Part shown: in pieces, positions 27,058 through 36,222 of the stretch
Layout of the letters: the number at the start of each line of letters is the position of its first letter
Position numbering within the stretch: the first letter of the stretch is position 1
Assembly (NCBI RefSeq): GCF_037991315.1
Contig: NZ_CP150300.1
Location: 4,092,001-4,156,000, forward strand
Reading direction: 5' to 3'
Source: Paenibacillus sp. FSL H8-0079
Lineage (GTDB): Bacteria > Bacillota > Bacilli > Paenibacillales > Paenibacillaceae
Length of the DNA: 64,000 bases
Notes under the pieces: generated by a model
What the model was told of the DNA's origin: nothing
What the model saw: the letters and a program-made list of their open reading frames with translations, nothing else
Database searches by the model: none
Made by a program: the position numbers and the translations under genes

Positions 27058-27794
27058 GCCTGCTTCACCCTTTCTACGAATGCTGTAATTTTGGCAATAT
27101 CCTTCACACCTTCAGTCTCCACGCCGCTGGATACATCGACGCCGAAAGGTGTATATGTCTGTATCAGTTGTTGTACATTGTCTGGCTGCAAACCTCCTGC
27201 AACGAACAGAGAAATTCCGCGACTGTTCGCCCATTCAGCATAGGCAGGAATACGCTCCCAGGCAAATGTTTTCCCGGAGCCCCCTCCATATAGAGGATCA
27301 TAGGTATCAAGCAATATCGCATCCACGAATTTTTCGTAGGCATCAAGAGCCCTTATGGCTGCATCATCAGCTTCCGGACCCGTTTCATCTTTGGGAAAAG
27401 AAAAAGCCTTAAATACTTCGGCATTCCACCGCTGCTTCACCTGCCGGCAAAATTCCGCAGTCTCCTGTCCATGCAGTTGAATAACATCCAGGTGAGCAAC
27501 CTCCATAATGTGTTCCAGCTCTTCGAACGAAGGATTAACAAATACACCCGCAAGCTTCGGCCGATCATAGGCCGACCATTCGAATAGTACTGTTCTTAAT
27601 GCAGCAGCCTGCTCGGGTTCGATTCGACGGCGTGATTTGGCAAAAACAACACCAATGTAATCCACAGGCAAGTTTATCATAGATTTTAGCACTTCAACGT
27701 CCTGAAGTCCACATATTTTTACGGCCGCTGGCAGCGGGTTTCTCAGTTCTGACGTACTGTCGCCTGTGCCATCGTGTATGGAAGTATTCATCAT
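27054..27794 (-). CDS. trpF: Phosphoribosylanthranilate isomerase
   Basis: A 246-residue TIM-barrel isomerase. [15 protein letters not shown] carries the catalytic cysteine, and the aspartate and phosphate loops are at [17 protein letters not shown] and [15 protein letters not shown]. It carries about 25 residues before the first strand, slightly longer than average. Starts overlap trpC (ATGATGA) and its end overlaps trpB, so translation through trpC-F-B-A is coupled. Confidence 0.95.
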   Translation of the reverse strand: MMNTSIHDGTGDSTSELRNPLPAAVKICGLQDVEVLKSMINLPVDYIGVVFAKSRRRIEPEQAAALRTVLFEWSAYDRPKLAGVFVNPSFEELEHIMEVAHLDVIQLHGQETAEFCRQVKQRWNAEVFKAFSFPKDETGPEADDAAIRALDAYEKFVDAILLDTYDPLYGGGSGKTFAWERIPAYAEWANSRGISLFVAGGLQPDNVQQLIQTYTPFGVDVSSGVETEGVKDIAKITAFVERVKQA

Positions 27795-28579
27795 TTGGGT
27801 CCCATCAGATCATATACAGCTGCTTCGACATCATCCTTGCGCATGAGATGCTCACCTACGAGAATACCGTGTACACCTGCTTGGATCAAAGGTACTGTTG
27901 ATTCTGGACCGTCAATACCACTTTCGCTGATCAAGGTGACGCCACTTGGAATCAATTCCATCAAATCCAGTGTCGTATTCAGACTCGTTTCGAATGTTTT
28001 CAAATTACGATTGTTGATACCCACAAGGGTTGCCTGCGGAATTCCCAATACCTGCTCCAGCTCTGTCCGATCGTGGACTTCAATCAAGGCGTCCAGCCCC
28101 AAACTTTTGGCGAATTCCAGATATTGACGAATTTGTTCTGGAGTCAGAATGCTGGCAATCAGCAGTACCGCGTCCGCACCCAGCAATCTTGCCTCGGCAA
28201 TCTGTCGTTCATCTATAATAAAATCCTTACGCAATAGCGGAATGTTCACAGACTGATGAATAGCCTGCAAGTACTCGTTGCTCCCTTGAAAATACGATAC
28301 ATCCGTTAATACGGAGATGCAGTCTGCACCCGCTCGTTCATAAGCAGCAGCAATCTCTACCGGATGAAAATCCGGACGGATCAATCCTTTGGATGGCGAA
28401 GCCTTCTTCACTTCAGCAATAAGACCGAGTTTGCGATTGCGTCTGCTCGATAATGCTTGTTCAAACCCTCGTGTTGCGGGTAATTGTTCGATTTTTTGGA
28501 TAGCCTCATCCATGCGAAATGTTTGTGCCAGAAGTTCAACTTCTTTATGTTTGGTTGCAACGATTCGATCAAGATACAT
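27791..28579 (-). CDS. trpC: Indole-3-glycerol phosphate synthase
   Basis: A 262-residue TIM-barrel enzyme that closes the indole ring. Diagnostic segments are LIAEVKKASPSKGLI with the catalytic lysine, LRKDFIIDERQI, and GINNRNLKTFE, SESGI. The ATG lies inside the end of trpD (11-bp overlap). Confidence 0.97.
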   Translation of the reverse strand: MYLDRIVATKHKEVELLAQTFRMDEAIQKIEQLPATRGFEQALSSRRNRKLGLIAEVKKASPSKGLIRPDFHPVEIAAAYERAGADCISVLTDVSYFQGSNEYLQAIHQSVNIPLLRKDFIIDERQIAEARLLGADAVLLIASILTPEQIRQYLEFAKSLGLDALIEVHDRTELEQVLGIPQATLVGINNRNLKTFETSLNTTLDLMELIPSGVTLISESGIDGPESTVPLIQAGVHGILVGEHLMRKDDVEAAVYDLMGPK

Positions 28580-29660
28580 GACTGTACGCCTCCGTTGTAT
28601 GAATTAACTGTTCAAGCTTCCCGGCAGCTTTACCCGAATCTACCGCTTCTGCGGCAAGTTTCACCCCTTCAGCAATGCTATCTGCAAGACCGGATACATA
28701 GATGCACGCTCCGGCGTTCAACAGAACGACATCACGGTAGGCACTCTGCTCACCTTGGAAGATCCTTTTAATAATTTCGGCATTCTGTGCCGCATCTCCT
28801 CCAAGTACCGCTTCGAGTGGATGCAGAGACAAGCCCATATCACGTGGATCAATATCATAGGTGTGCACTTGACCATTGCGAAGTTCAGATACCTGAGTCG
28901 GCGCCGAGATACTGATTTCATCCAGACCATCATGGCTGGCCACGACCAACGCTCTTTTGAGACCAAGACGATTCAGCACTTCAGCAATCATTGGCGTCCG
29001 GGAGCGATCATACAGGCCAAGCAATTGGCGATCCGCTCCGGCAGGATTCGTTAAAGGTCCGAGCATGTTGAAAATGGTACGAACACCCAGCTCTTTTCTT
29101 GGTCCTGCCGCATGTCGCATGGAAGGGTGATATACCTGGGCAAAACAGAAGCAGATTCCAATGTCATCCAGACATTGTCTGGCCTGCTCGCCGTTCAGAT
29201 GGATATTTACACCGAGTGCCTCTAATACATCCGCACTTCCCGCTTTGCCTGAAGCTGAACGGTTGCCATGTTTGGCGACCCGAACCGACACGGCCGAAGC
29301 TATGATGGCGGATGCTGTGGAAATGTTGAATTTGTGAATACCCGATCCGCCTGTTCCACACGTGTCCAGCAAACCGCTGCCATCCGTAAGAATTCGTCCG
29401 CCCTGACCACGCATGGCTTCGGCAAAACCGGTGATCTCATCCACCGTTTCACCCTTCATCCGCAGCGCCATCAACAAACCTCCGATTTGAGCCGGCGTTG
29501 CCTCACCTCTCATAATCGAGTACATCAAATCTCGTGCTTCGGCTTGCTCCAGATGACTGCCCTCCAAAATCTTCGCCAGGCCATTCTTCATGCCTTCCTC
29601 ACGAGTAATCTCAGCAATAGGGGTTACGGTGTTCTCATTCATTATAGGGTTTATGTTCAT
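28569..29660 (-). CDS. trpD: Anthranilate phosphoribosyltransferase
   Basis: A 363-residue enzyme transferring the phosphoribosyl group of PRPP to anthranilate. The PRPP/pyrophosphate loop GTGGSGIHKFNIST, KHGNRSASGKAGSADVLEALG and the metal-binding HDGLDEIS are present. Its N-terminus has about 20 residues more than typical members. Good GAGGAGAG site before the ATG. Confidence 0.97.
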   Translation of the reverse strand: MNINPIMNENTVTPIAEITREEGMKNGLAKILEGSHLEQAEARDLMYSIMRGEATPAQIGGLLMALRMKGETVDEITGFAEAMRGQGGRILTDGSGLLDTCGTGGSGIHKFNISTASAIIASAVSVRVAKHGNRSASGKAGSADVLEALGVNIHLNGEQARQCLDDIGICFCFAQVYHPSMRHAAGPRKELGVRTIFNMLGPLTNPAGADRQLLGLYDRSRTPMIAEVLNRLGLKRALVVASHDGLDEISISAPTQVSELRNGQVHTYDIDPRDMGLSLHPLEAVLGGDAAQNAEIIKRIFQGEQSAYRDVVLLNAGACIYVSGLADSIAEGVKLAAEAVDSGKAAGKLEQLIHTTEAYSHVS

Positions 29661-29677
29661 CTCCGGTCTCTCCTCTC

Positions 29678-31246
29678 TCAGTTCTTAGCGGCCGCTGGTG
29701 TGACAAAGTAGTCTGCATTCGCCAGTCTCAACGTGTTGTCTTTGGCTTTGGCAGGAAACATTGCTTCTGCTGTTCGAATCGCCTTAAGCAACGCTTTGGC
29801 TTTATTAACCGTTTCTTCATATTCATTCTCAGGCACAGAATCCCATACGATTCCCGCTCCGGCCTGTACATATGCTTTTCCTTTTTTGAAAATAATCGTA
29901 CGAATCGTAATACAGGAGTCCATGTTACCCGAGAACCCGAGGTATCCGATTGCTCCTGCATAGGCACCACGAGCCTCTTTCTCCAGTTCCGCGATAATTT
30001 CCATTGCACGCAGTTTCGGTGCACCGGATACGGTTCCTGCTGGCAAGCATGAGAGGAATGCATCAAAGAAATCCTTGTCTTCTCTTAGCTCACCCGTAAC
30101 GTTGGACACCATATGCATGACGTGAGAATACCGTTCAATCTCCATGAACATGTCACACTTCACACTGCCAAAGCTGGATACCCGGCCCAGATCGTTACGA
30201 CCCAGATCAACCAGCATCAGATGCTCCGCACGTTCCTTCTCATCCTGGAGCAAATCAGCAGCGAGTGCACGATCTTCCGCTTCTGTCGCCCCTCTTGGAC
30301 GTGTGCCTGCAATTGGTCGTGTCTCCACACGATTTCCGTCCACCTTGACCAGAGCTTCTGGCGAAGTGCCAACGATAATCTCATCATCCATTTTGAGGTA
30401 GTACATGTAAGGAGATGGATTTAGCGTCCGAAGCACACGATATACGTGAAGTGGAGAAACTTCCGTATCAATGTGGAAACGCTGGGATAGTACCACTTGA
30501 AAAATATCACCTGCGCGAATGTATTCTTTGGCTTGCTCCACATTGCCGATAAACTGCTCCTTCGTGAGATTGGAGCGGATATCCCCCAGCTCCACGTCTC
30601 CCGGAATGGAACGCGGATTCAGGTTCTCCCCTGGTCCTTGCTGCTGCAAACGTTCTGCGGCCTGCTCCAGCTTCTCCGAAGTCACTGCATACGCTTGGCG
30701 TATCTCATCATCCGTTGCACCGTCCTTGACATGTACATTACCGACGAGCAGCATCTGCTGCTTCACATGGTCAAACACGATAATTTGGTCACAGAACATA
30801 AAGCGAATGTCATCCATGTTCAGGTCATCTAGCGCGTGAGCTGGAAGCTTCTCATAATAGGACAGCAGATCATATCCGAAGAACCCAATTGCCCCACCTG
30901 TGAATGGTGGCAGTTCATCATCTTTTGGGCTGCGGTACTTACGCAGCAATGCTTTCAGTTCTTCAATGGGTTTTCCTGGCAATTCACGGGTTTTCCCTGC
31001 TTCTTCTACAACGATCCGGCCTTTCTTCGCCGAAATCATTAGGAACGGATCTGTACCGATGAACGAGTATCTCGCCCATTGAATACCACCCTCTACACTT
31101 TCCAGCAGGAATGCCCGGTCGTTGTCAGCATAACGGCGGAATATTCGAATCGGAGTCTCCATATCTGCCAGAATCCGTTTGACTACCGGAATCAGATTAT
31201 ACTCATTCGACATTTTCAGTACTTGATTAACGTTTGGCGTTATCAT
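29678..31246 (-). CDS. trpE: Anthranilate synthase component I
   Basis: A 522-residue chorismate-utilising enzyme. The tryptophan-feedback ExSxEGG-type motif is LLESVEGG near the N-terminus. Catalytic blocks are YYLKMDDEIIVGTSPE, RPIAGTRPRGA, LVDLGRNDLGRV and PAGTVSGAPKLRAMEII. No trpG gene is adjacent; as in B. subtilis a shared glutaminase (PabA) elsewhere probably supplies ammonia. The 690-bp leader upstream carries a TRAP site, a terminator and an inserted element. Confidence 0.97.
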   Translation of the reverse strand: MITPNVNQVLKMSNEYNLIPVVKRILADMETPIRIFRRYADNDRAFLLESVEGGIQWARYSFIGTDPFLMISAKKGRIVVEEAGKTRELPGKPIEELKALLRKYRSPKDDELPPFTGGAIGFFGYDLLSYYEKLPAHALDDLNMDDIRFMFCDQIIVFDHVKQQMLLVGNVHVKDGATDDEIRQAYAVTSEKLEQAAERLQQQGPGENLNPRSIPGDVELGDIRSNLTKEQFIGNVEQAKEYIRAGDIFQVVLSQRFHIDTEVSPLHVYRVLRTLNPSPYMYYLKMDDEIIVGTSPEALVKVDGNRVETRPIAGTRPRGATEAEDRALAADLLQDEKERAEHLMLVDLGRNDLGRVSSFGSVKCDMFMEIERYSHVMHMVSNVTGELREDKDFFDAFLSCLPAGTVSGAPKLRAMEIIAELEKEARGAYAGAIGYLGFSGNMDSCITIRTIIFKKGKAYVQAGAGIVWDSVPENEYEETVNKAKALLKAIRTAEAMFPAKAKDNTLRLANADYFVTPAAAKN

Positions 31247-31271
31247 CAGATCACGTCCTTTCAGATTTAGG

Positions 31272-31455
31272 TAAGTTCAACTAAAGATTGTTTACACTGA
31301 GCACTTCGATGACCGAACAACCTTCCGATCACTGTTATCCCCAGATTTTTTTGATTCCCTTTCAAAAGGTAAAATCCGGTGATAAATGTGAACGCTCCGC
31401 TTCTTCAGGTTATTTCTGTCCTCTCCGTTTTTGTGTAAAAGTTTAGTTGAACTTA
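31272..31455. mobile_element. MITE-like element in the trpE leader
   Basis: A 184-bp segment bounded by perfect 14-bp inverted repeats (TAAGTTCAACTAAA at 31272-31285, TTTAGTTGAACTTA at 31442-31455). A nested inverted pair follows (TTTACAC 31291-31297, GTGTAAA 31433-31439). Immediately outside each end is the same 4-bp word TAGG (31268-31271 and 31456-31459), as expected for a target-site duplication. It has no coding capacity. It separates the leader terminator from trpE. The alternative is a purely regulatory long-range RNA stem. Confidence 0.6.
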
Positions 31456-31483
31456 TAGGGGTAGAAGAAGCAATTCAATATAC

Positions 31484-31514
31484 GAAAAAAACCTCTACCA
31501 TCAGGTAGAGGTTT
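31484..31514 (-). terminator. Intrinsic terminator in the trp leader (candidate attenuator)
   Basis: Minus-strand stem AAACCTCTACC-TGAT-GGTAGAGGTTT (11 bp) followed by a T run. It lies about 240 bp upstream of trpE and 380 nt downstream of the predicted trp start site. The 5' arm word CTCTAC is complementary to the GTAGAG repeated in the TRAP-binding triplets, so an antiterminator pairing is possible. Confidence 0.75.
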
Positions 31515-31833
31515 GGTTATAAGCTGTATTTAACAGGGTGATGCTTCATAAATAACAAGTCCCTATACTTCGCTGTCGGATTATTCACAGGTCGCTGAAA
31601 CGATGCATCTCACATCATTCAATTAGGAAAATAAATCAGTTTAACACTTCAACTACTCATTCCAAATTTTCATCAAATATGGGAGAGTACATTGATCGTG
31701 TTATACCAAAATATATCAAAACAAAGATGTCCTATGACACGTTTGTTTTCCCTGTTCCTGTTACCTATTCCGTAGCACGACGTACCGTGAATCAGTTGAC
31801 CGGTTTCTGTTGCCCCGGTTACCACCCACTGGA
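31515..31833 (-). other. Untranslated trp leader between the TRAP site and the terminator
   Basis: About 320 bp with no supported gene. An AT-rich hairpin (AAAACAAA ... TTTGTTTT with inner TGTC/GACA, about 31719-31750) is followed on the minus strand by T-rich sequence. CAGTTGA at the transcript 5' end can pair with TCAACTG at 31793-31799, enclosing the TRAP site. No T-box or other riboswitch consensus was recognised. Confidence 0.4.
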
Positions 31834-31888
31834 CTCTGCTATATACTCCACTAGCTCAGCTGCTCTCAGCTCAATCTCTACTCTACTC
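31834..31888 (-). promoter_or_regulatory. TRAP (MtrB) RNA-binding site, eleven NAG triplets
   Basis: On the minus strand eleven triplets follow one another: eight GAG, two TAG and one CAG, with spacers 2, 2, 3, 2, 2, 2, 1, 2, 4, 2 nt. Eleven (G/U)AG repeats with 2-3-nt spacers is the known TRAP target, matching one triplet per subunit of the 11-mer ring. The site begins within about 5 nt of the predicted trp start site. The TRAP gene itself is at 41347-41568 in this window. Confidence 0.85.
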
Positions 31889-31899
31889 AACTGGTTCTC

Positions 31900-31928
31900 A
31901 CTATACATCATTATGATCGGTTTGACAA
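31900..31928 (-). promoter_or_regulatory. Sigma-A promoter of the trp operon
   Basis: Minus strand TTGTCA (31923-31928), 17-bp spacer, TATAGT (31900-31905), ten bases after the aroH stop. Transcription would begin near 31893, directly before the TRAP triplets. The position between aroH and trpE matches the internal trp promoter of the B. subtilis aromatic supra-operon. Confidence 0.8.
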
Positions 31929-31937
31929 CCCACTTGC

Positions 31938-32315
31938 TTAAGAGCCAGAAGGTGCTGCCAGATCCGGACGTAATGCCTGTGCACCATTCAGGTACACATG
32001 GTTGATTTCATTCTGACTTTTGTTCGTATTCACATGTACCATGAAACGGATGCACTGTGCCAAGGCACCTTTAACTGGAACTTCAAGTGCACACATCAGT
32101 GGTACAAGCTCCCAGCCGTCCAGTTGGCGAATAGCTTTTGCCGGGAAAGCAGCATCCAGATCCCCAGTTAACGTAATCCACACACTGCAGATATCTTCCG
32201 GTTGGATCTCATTGCGATCCACGATCTCCTGCAACAATACAGCCGTTTCCTTCAAAATCTGTTCTTCGTTGTTCTGCGTGACTGTTGTAGCCCCGCGAAT
32301 TCCCCGTGTGACCAT
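31938..32315 (-). CDS. aroH: Chorismate mutase (AroH type)
   Basis: A 125-residue monofunctional chorismate mutase of the trimeric AroH fold, converting chorismate to prephenate. The family blocks VTRGIRGATTV with the active-site arginine, DICSVWITLTGDLDAAFPA and the C-terminal VYLNGAQALRPDL are clear. It lies 5 bp after aroB. Its product is the substrate of TyrA encoded downstream. Confidence 0.97.
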   Translation of the reverse strand: MVTRGIRGATTVTQNNEEQILKETAVLLQEIVDRNEIQPEDICSVWITLTGDLDAAFPAKAIRQLDGWELVPLMCALEVPVKGALAQCIRFMVHVNTNKSQNEINHVYLNGAQALRPDLAAPSGS

Positions 32316-32320
32316 TGCTG

Positions 32321-33415
32321 TTATTCTCCCTTCCTGAGCATTTCAATGACGTCCCGAACTGCCGACACAGGTACGTCCTTCACAATTCTTGCAGCCCCAA
32401 TCCGATCAGGAATGATAAACACCATATGACCTTCACGGAACTTTTTGTCATGCATCATTGCTTCCATTAATGCATCCGTGTCGAGATGCGCAGGCATTGT
32501 TGTCGGCAGGCGAAGTGAACGCAGCATGCGAACCGTATCTTCATAGAGCCCTGCTGGCGCACCAAGCTTCTCACCAAGCAGTGCTGATCCAGCCATACCG
32601 ATGGAGATCGCTTCACCGTGCAGGAACTCTCCGTAGCCGGCAATCGCTTCAATGGCATGACCAATCGTATGTCCCAGGTTCAAGAGCGCACGTTCTCCAT
32701 TTTCACGTTCGTCTCTGGATACAATCTCTGCCTTAATACCACATCCACGCTCCAAACCGTATCCCAGTGCTTCCGGATTAAGCGCAAGCAACTCCTCTGC
32801 ATGCTCCTCACACCAATGTGCAAAAGCCTCATCACGGATCAGTCCGTGCTTCAGCATCTCTGACAAACCAGCCGAAACATCTCGTGGCGGCAAGGATTGA
32901 AGTGTATCCACATCGTAGAGTACAAGTTCGGGCTGGTGGAACGCACCGATCATATTTTTGGCCAGCGGATGATTGACAGCTACCTTGCCGCCAACACTAC
33001 TGTCATGCGCCAAAATCGTTGTAGGTACTTGAACAAACTTGATTCCACGCATATATGTAGCAGCAACAAAGCCAGCCAGATCACCTACGACACCCCCACC
33101 TAGTGCCAGAATCGCAGAACTCCGATCCAGTTTGCCTTCGATAGCGACAGTCATCATATCCTGATATACCGAAATGGATTTCGATGTTTCACCAGAGGGC
33201 ACAACCGCCGATACGACTGTATAACCAGCCGTACGCAGCGTTTGCTCCAAACCTGACAAGTATTTGGGAGACACATTTTCGTCTGTAATGATAAGTAATG
33301 GGCTTTTCTTGGTCAAGCCATATTGTTCAAAATATTGAGGGGCTTGCGCCAATAGGCCGCTACCAATCAGAATCGGATATGAGCGTTCCTCCAACTGTAC
33401 CGTCAGCTGACGCAT
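32321..33415 (-). CDS. aroB: 3-dehydroquinate synthase
   Basis: A 364-residue NAD- and metal-dependent enzyme of the shikimate pathway. Seen are GGGVVGDLAGFVAATYMRG, PTTILAHDSSVGGKVAVNH and the metal ligands in GHTIGHAIEA and LHGEAISIGM. I chose the ATG at 33415, one base after the aroC stop; the frame is open 96 bp upstream inside aroC but those codons are not conserved. Second gene of the aroC-aroB-aroH unit. Confidence 0.97.
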   Translation of the reverse strand: MRQLTVQLEERSYPILIGSGLLAQAPQYFEQYGLTKKSPLLIITDENVSPKYLSGLEQTLRTAGYTVVSAVVPSGETSKSISVYQDMMTVAIEGKLDRSSAILALGGGVVGDLAGFVAATYMRGIKFVQVPTTILAHDSSVGGKVAVNHPLAKNMIGAFHQPELVLYDVDTLQSLPPRDVSAGLSEMLKHGLIRDEAFAHWCEEHAEELLALNPEALGYGLERGCGIKAEIVSRDERENGERALLNLGHTIGHAIEAIAGYGEFLHGEAISIGMAGSALLGEKLGAPAGLYEDTVRMLRSLRLPTTMPAHLDTDALMEAMMHDKKFREGHMVFIIPDRIGAARIVKDVPVSAVRDVIEMLRKGE

Positions 33416-33416
33416 A

Positions 33417-34586
33417 TTAGTAATTCTCCAGTTGAGCGTTATAGCTGGCAACGTTCGCACGGATCTCTTCCATGGAATCCCCGCCGAATTTCTCCAGGAA
33501 TGCTTTGGCAATTTCCCATGCTACGACATGCTCCATAACCACACTCGCTGCGGGTACAGCACAAGCGTCTGAGCGCTCAACCTGAGCCGTGAATGCTTCT
33601 TTCGTATCAATATCGACACTTTGCAGTGGCTTATACAACGTTGGGATCGGCTTCATCACACCACGTACAACCACTGGCATACCGTTCGTCATCCCACCTT
33701 CGAATCCACCCAGACGGTTGGTTGCCCGGTGGTAGCCGCGCTCATCCGTATGCATGATTTCATCATGTACCTGTGATCCACGAATGACTCCGGCTTCGAA
33801 TCCGATACCAATCTCTACACCTTTGAATGCATTAATGGACATTACGCCTTGAGCAATTCGTGCGTCAAGCTTACGATCGTATTGAACATAACTTCCCAAA
33901 CCAACAGGCACACCTTCAACGATACATTCCACTATTCCTCCGATGGAATCGCCTTCCTGTTTAATCTGGTCAATGTAGGCTTCCATCTTCTTCTCTGTCT
34001 CAGCATCCGTGACACGTACAGAGGAAGCTTCTGTCACTGCAATCAGTTCATCAATCGGAAGGTCCTGATAAGGAGCTTCGATCTCTCCAATCCGAAGTAC
34101 ACGTCCAGCTACCTTGATTCCGAATTCAGCTAGGAACTGACGTGCAATGGCGCCACATGCCACGCGTACCGTTGTCTCACGCGCACTGGAGCGCTCCAGT
34201 ACGTTACGCAAGTCTTTGAGATTATACTTGAGTCCCCCGTTCAGATCGGCGTGTCCGGGACGCGGACGATGAACGCGACGTTTCTCTTCGTCACTGCCTT
34301 CAATTGGCTCAATATTCATAATGTTCTGCCAATGTTTCCAGTCGTTATTTTGAACAATCAGGGCTACTGGAGCACCTGTTGTATATCCGTGACGGATACC
34401 ACCAACGAAATTGGCCTGATCCTTCTCGATCTGCATCCGGCGTCCACGGCCATATCCCTTTTGGCGGCGGTGAAGCTGGAAATTCAGTTCTTCAAAGTTA
34501 ATCGTCAAATTACTTGGCAATCCTTCAATAATAGCGGTCAATTGGGGTCCGTGCGTCTCCCCTGCGGTTAAATAGCGTAAACTCAT
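33417..34586 (-). CDS. aroC: Chorismate synthase
   Basis: A 389-residue FMN-dependent enzyme (called aroF in B. subtilis) making chorismate from EPSP. Signature segments are [43 protein letters not shown] and a C-terminal [11 protein letters not shown] block. I chose the ATG at 34586 after AGGGGG. First gene of the aro operon, with its own consensus promoter and an overlapping palindrome upstream. Confidence 0.97.
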   Translation of the reverse strand: MSLRYLTAGETHGPQLTAIIEGLPSNLTINFEELNFQLHRRQKGYGRGRRMQIEKDQANFVGGIRHGYTTGAPVALIVQNNDWKHWQNIMNIEPIEGSDEEKRRVHRPRPGHADLNGGLKYNLKDLRNVLERSSARETTVRVACGAIARQFLAEFGIKVAGRVLRIGEIEAPYQDLPIDELIAVTEASSVRVTDAETEKKMEAYIDQIKQEGDSIGGIVECIVEGVPVGLGSYVQYDRKLDARIAQGVMSINAFKGVEIGIGFEAGVIRGSQVHDEIMHTDERGYHRATNRLGGFEGGMTNGMPVVVRGVMKPIPTLYKPLQSVDIDTKEAFTAQVERSDACAVPAASVVMEHVVAWEIAKAFLEKFGGDSMEEIRANVASYNAQLENY

Positions 34587-34648
34587 AATACGTTCCCCCT
34601 TTAAACTGTTAAACTTCACATTGCTAAAATCCCATAATTTCTTTGCTT

Positions 34649-34677
34649 ATTATAGTATAGCTGACCGGCTTTGACAA
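34649..34677 (-). promoter_or_regulatory. Sigma-A promoter of the aroC-aroB-aroH operon
   Basis: Minus strand TTGTCA (34672-34677), 17-bp spacer, TATAAT (34649-34654). Transcription would start near 34642, about 56 nt before aroC. The terminator after cheR lies just upstream. Confidence 0.8.
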
Positions 34678-34697
34678 GAAAGTCGGCTCTTTCTTGT
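34674..34697. promoter_or_regulatory. 9-6-9 palindrome overlapping the aro promoter -35 box
   Basis: ACAAGAAAG and CTTTCTTGT form a perfect 9-bp inverted repeat with a 6-bp centre. Its left arm overlaps the -35 hexamer of the aro promoter (34672-34677). It has no T tail, so an operator for a dimeric repressor is more likely than a terminator. The regulator is unknown. Confidence 0.5.
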
Positions 34698-34702
34698 ACT
34701 TG

Positions 34703-34749
34703 ATATACAAATAACCGCCTGAACACATGTAACATGTGCTTCAGACGGC
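34703..34749 (-). terminator. Terminator between cheR and aroC
   Basis: Minus-strand long stem CCGTCTGA...CACATGT / ACATGTG...TCAGGCGG with one or two mismatches, followed by TTATTTGTAT. It lies right after the cheR stop and separates it from the aro operon. Confidence 0.75.
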
Positions 34750-34765
34750 TCAACAACCAATATGA

Positions 34766-35560
34766 TTATTTCTTCCGATAGAAGAATGTCTCTGCTGTCT
34801 CTAGACCATATTGTCCCGGGGAGAAGATCTGCTCCGTGCTGCCCACAAACAATACACCGCCTGGACGCAAACTTGCTGCAAATTTGTGATACAACAGGTT
34901 TTTGGCTTCCTCGGTAAAATAGATCATGACATTCCGGCACACAATCAGATCGTACCCATCGTCAAAACGGTCCACCAGCAAATTTTGTTTCATGAACTTG
35001 ATCGAATTTTTGAGTTGCTCATCAATACGATATACCAAGCCATCCTGCTTGAAGTAACGGTTCGCCGTTTCCTTTGGCACATCCTTAAGTGAGCGTTCCA
35101 TATAACGCCCTTCCTTAGCTTTAGCCAATGCACCTTCATCCAGATCACTTGCCGTAATGGAGCTGTCCTTCAAAATTCCCATCGTATCCAGAATCATGGC
35201 GAGTGTATAAGGTTCTTCACCTGTTGAACAAGCTGCACTCCAGACTTTGACACGTCGCTTGGAGCCCAGCAGCTCAGGCAGAATCTCGTCCCGCAGTACT
35301 TCCCAACGATTGGGATTACGCCAGAATTCAGAAACGTTAATCGTCATACGATCAAGGAACTCGTAGAACAATGATTTATCTTTCTGCATAGCATCAAAAA
35401 AGTTAGAAAATGTATGAAACCCGTTTTTGTTGCGAAGTGTGGTCAGCCTTCTTTTCATCTGGCCTTCCTTGTATTGAGCAAGATCAATGCCTGTGCTCTC
35501 TTTGATTTTACGAATGAATCCGGTGTAATCCGGGTCTAGTAGTTGTTCTTGCTCCAGCAT
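34766..35560 (-). CDS. cheR: Chemotaxis protein glutamate methyltransferase
   Basis: A 264-residue SAM-dependent methyltransferase acting on chemoreceptor glutamates. The N-terminal helical domain (about residues 10-75) precedes the Rossmann-like domain with [26 protein letters not shown] and the later CRNVMIYF motif are typical of CheR. It sits between ndk and aroC, exactly as cheR does in B. subtilis, away from the main chemotaxis operon. Confidence 0.95.
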   Translation of the reverse strand: MLEQEQLLDPDYTGFIRKIKESTGIDLAQYKEGQMKRRLTTLRNKNGFHTFSNFFDAMQKDKSLFYEFLDRMTINVSEFWRNPNRWEVLRDEILPELLGSKRRVKVWSAACSTGEEPYTLAMILDTMGILKDSSITASDLDEGALAKAKEGRYMERSLKDVPKETANRYFKQDGLVYRIDEQLKNSIKFMKQNLLVDRFDDGYDLIVCRNVMIYFTEEAKNLLYHKFAASLRPGGVLFVGSTEQIFSPGQYGLETAETFFYRKK

Positions 35561-35585
35561 CGTGTATCACCCTTTTGGCTAATAA

Positions 35586-36029
35586 TTACAACCAGGCTGC
35601 GATGCTCTTGTCGTATACCACCAGTTCATCTGAAGCAAAGAAATTTGCTGCTTCACGGGTAGCACTTTCCGGTGAATCTGCCCCATGAATCAGATTATGT
35701 GGTGTGTGGCTGGCGAAGTCTCCACGAATGGTGCCCGGAGCGGCTTCCTTCACATTGGTTTTTCCGATGACAATGCGCGCAAGCGTCACAATATCGTCCC
35801 CTTCCCACACCATGGCAAATACAGGCCCAGATGTGATAAAACGAACTAAATCATCGAAAAAAGGTTTGCCTTCATGTTCAGCATAATGGCGTTTTGCCTG
35901 ATCCTCAGACATCTGCACCAATTTGCCTGCCACCAACTTAAATCCTTTGTCTTCCAGACGGCTAATAATTCGACCGATCAATCCACGCTGCACACCATCC
36001 GGCTTCACCATCAAAAATGTACGATCCAT
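35586..36029 (-). CDS. ndk: Nucleoside diphosphate kinase
   Basis: A 147-residue enzyme moving the gamma phosphate between nucleotides. The phosphohistidine is in NLIHGADS, and [16 protein letters not shown] and APGTIRGDF are conserved. I chose the ATG at 36029 after GAGGAGTGAG; a codon start 15 bases earlier has no spacing. Located 25 bp upstream of cheR. Confidence 0.97.
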   Translation of the reverse strand: MDRTFLMVKPDGVQRGLIGRIISRLEDKGFKLVAGKLVQMSEDQAKRHYAEHEGKPFFDDLVRFITSGPVFAMVWEGDDIVTLARIVIGKTNVKEAAPGTIRGDFASHTPHNLIHGADSPESATREAANFFASDELVVYDKSIAAWL

Positions 36030-36222
36030 CAGCTCACTCCTCACTCACGGTTCAAAGTTAATCACTATGTAAACGCAATCCCTCTGATTGTAACATACAT
36101 GTCCAAATCCTCCCAATGAGGAATTTCACACGTCTATCCATCTTCAGGTGTGAGTACCTGTGTCAGACCCGATCAACTATGCGTTGTCCAGTCCAACATG
36201 TGAGTCGAAGGTCATACAAAGT

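Noticed and set aside
31515..31840. T-box or other amino-acid riboswitch in the trp leader
   Set aside because: The AGGGTGGNACCGCG T-box core is absent, and the TRAP triplets with mtrB in the window explain tryptophan control.
31679..32005. Plus-strand open frame of 108 codons in the trp leader
   Set aside because: It runs antisense to the TRAP site and the aroH end, with no ribosome site or recognisable product.
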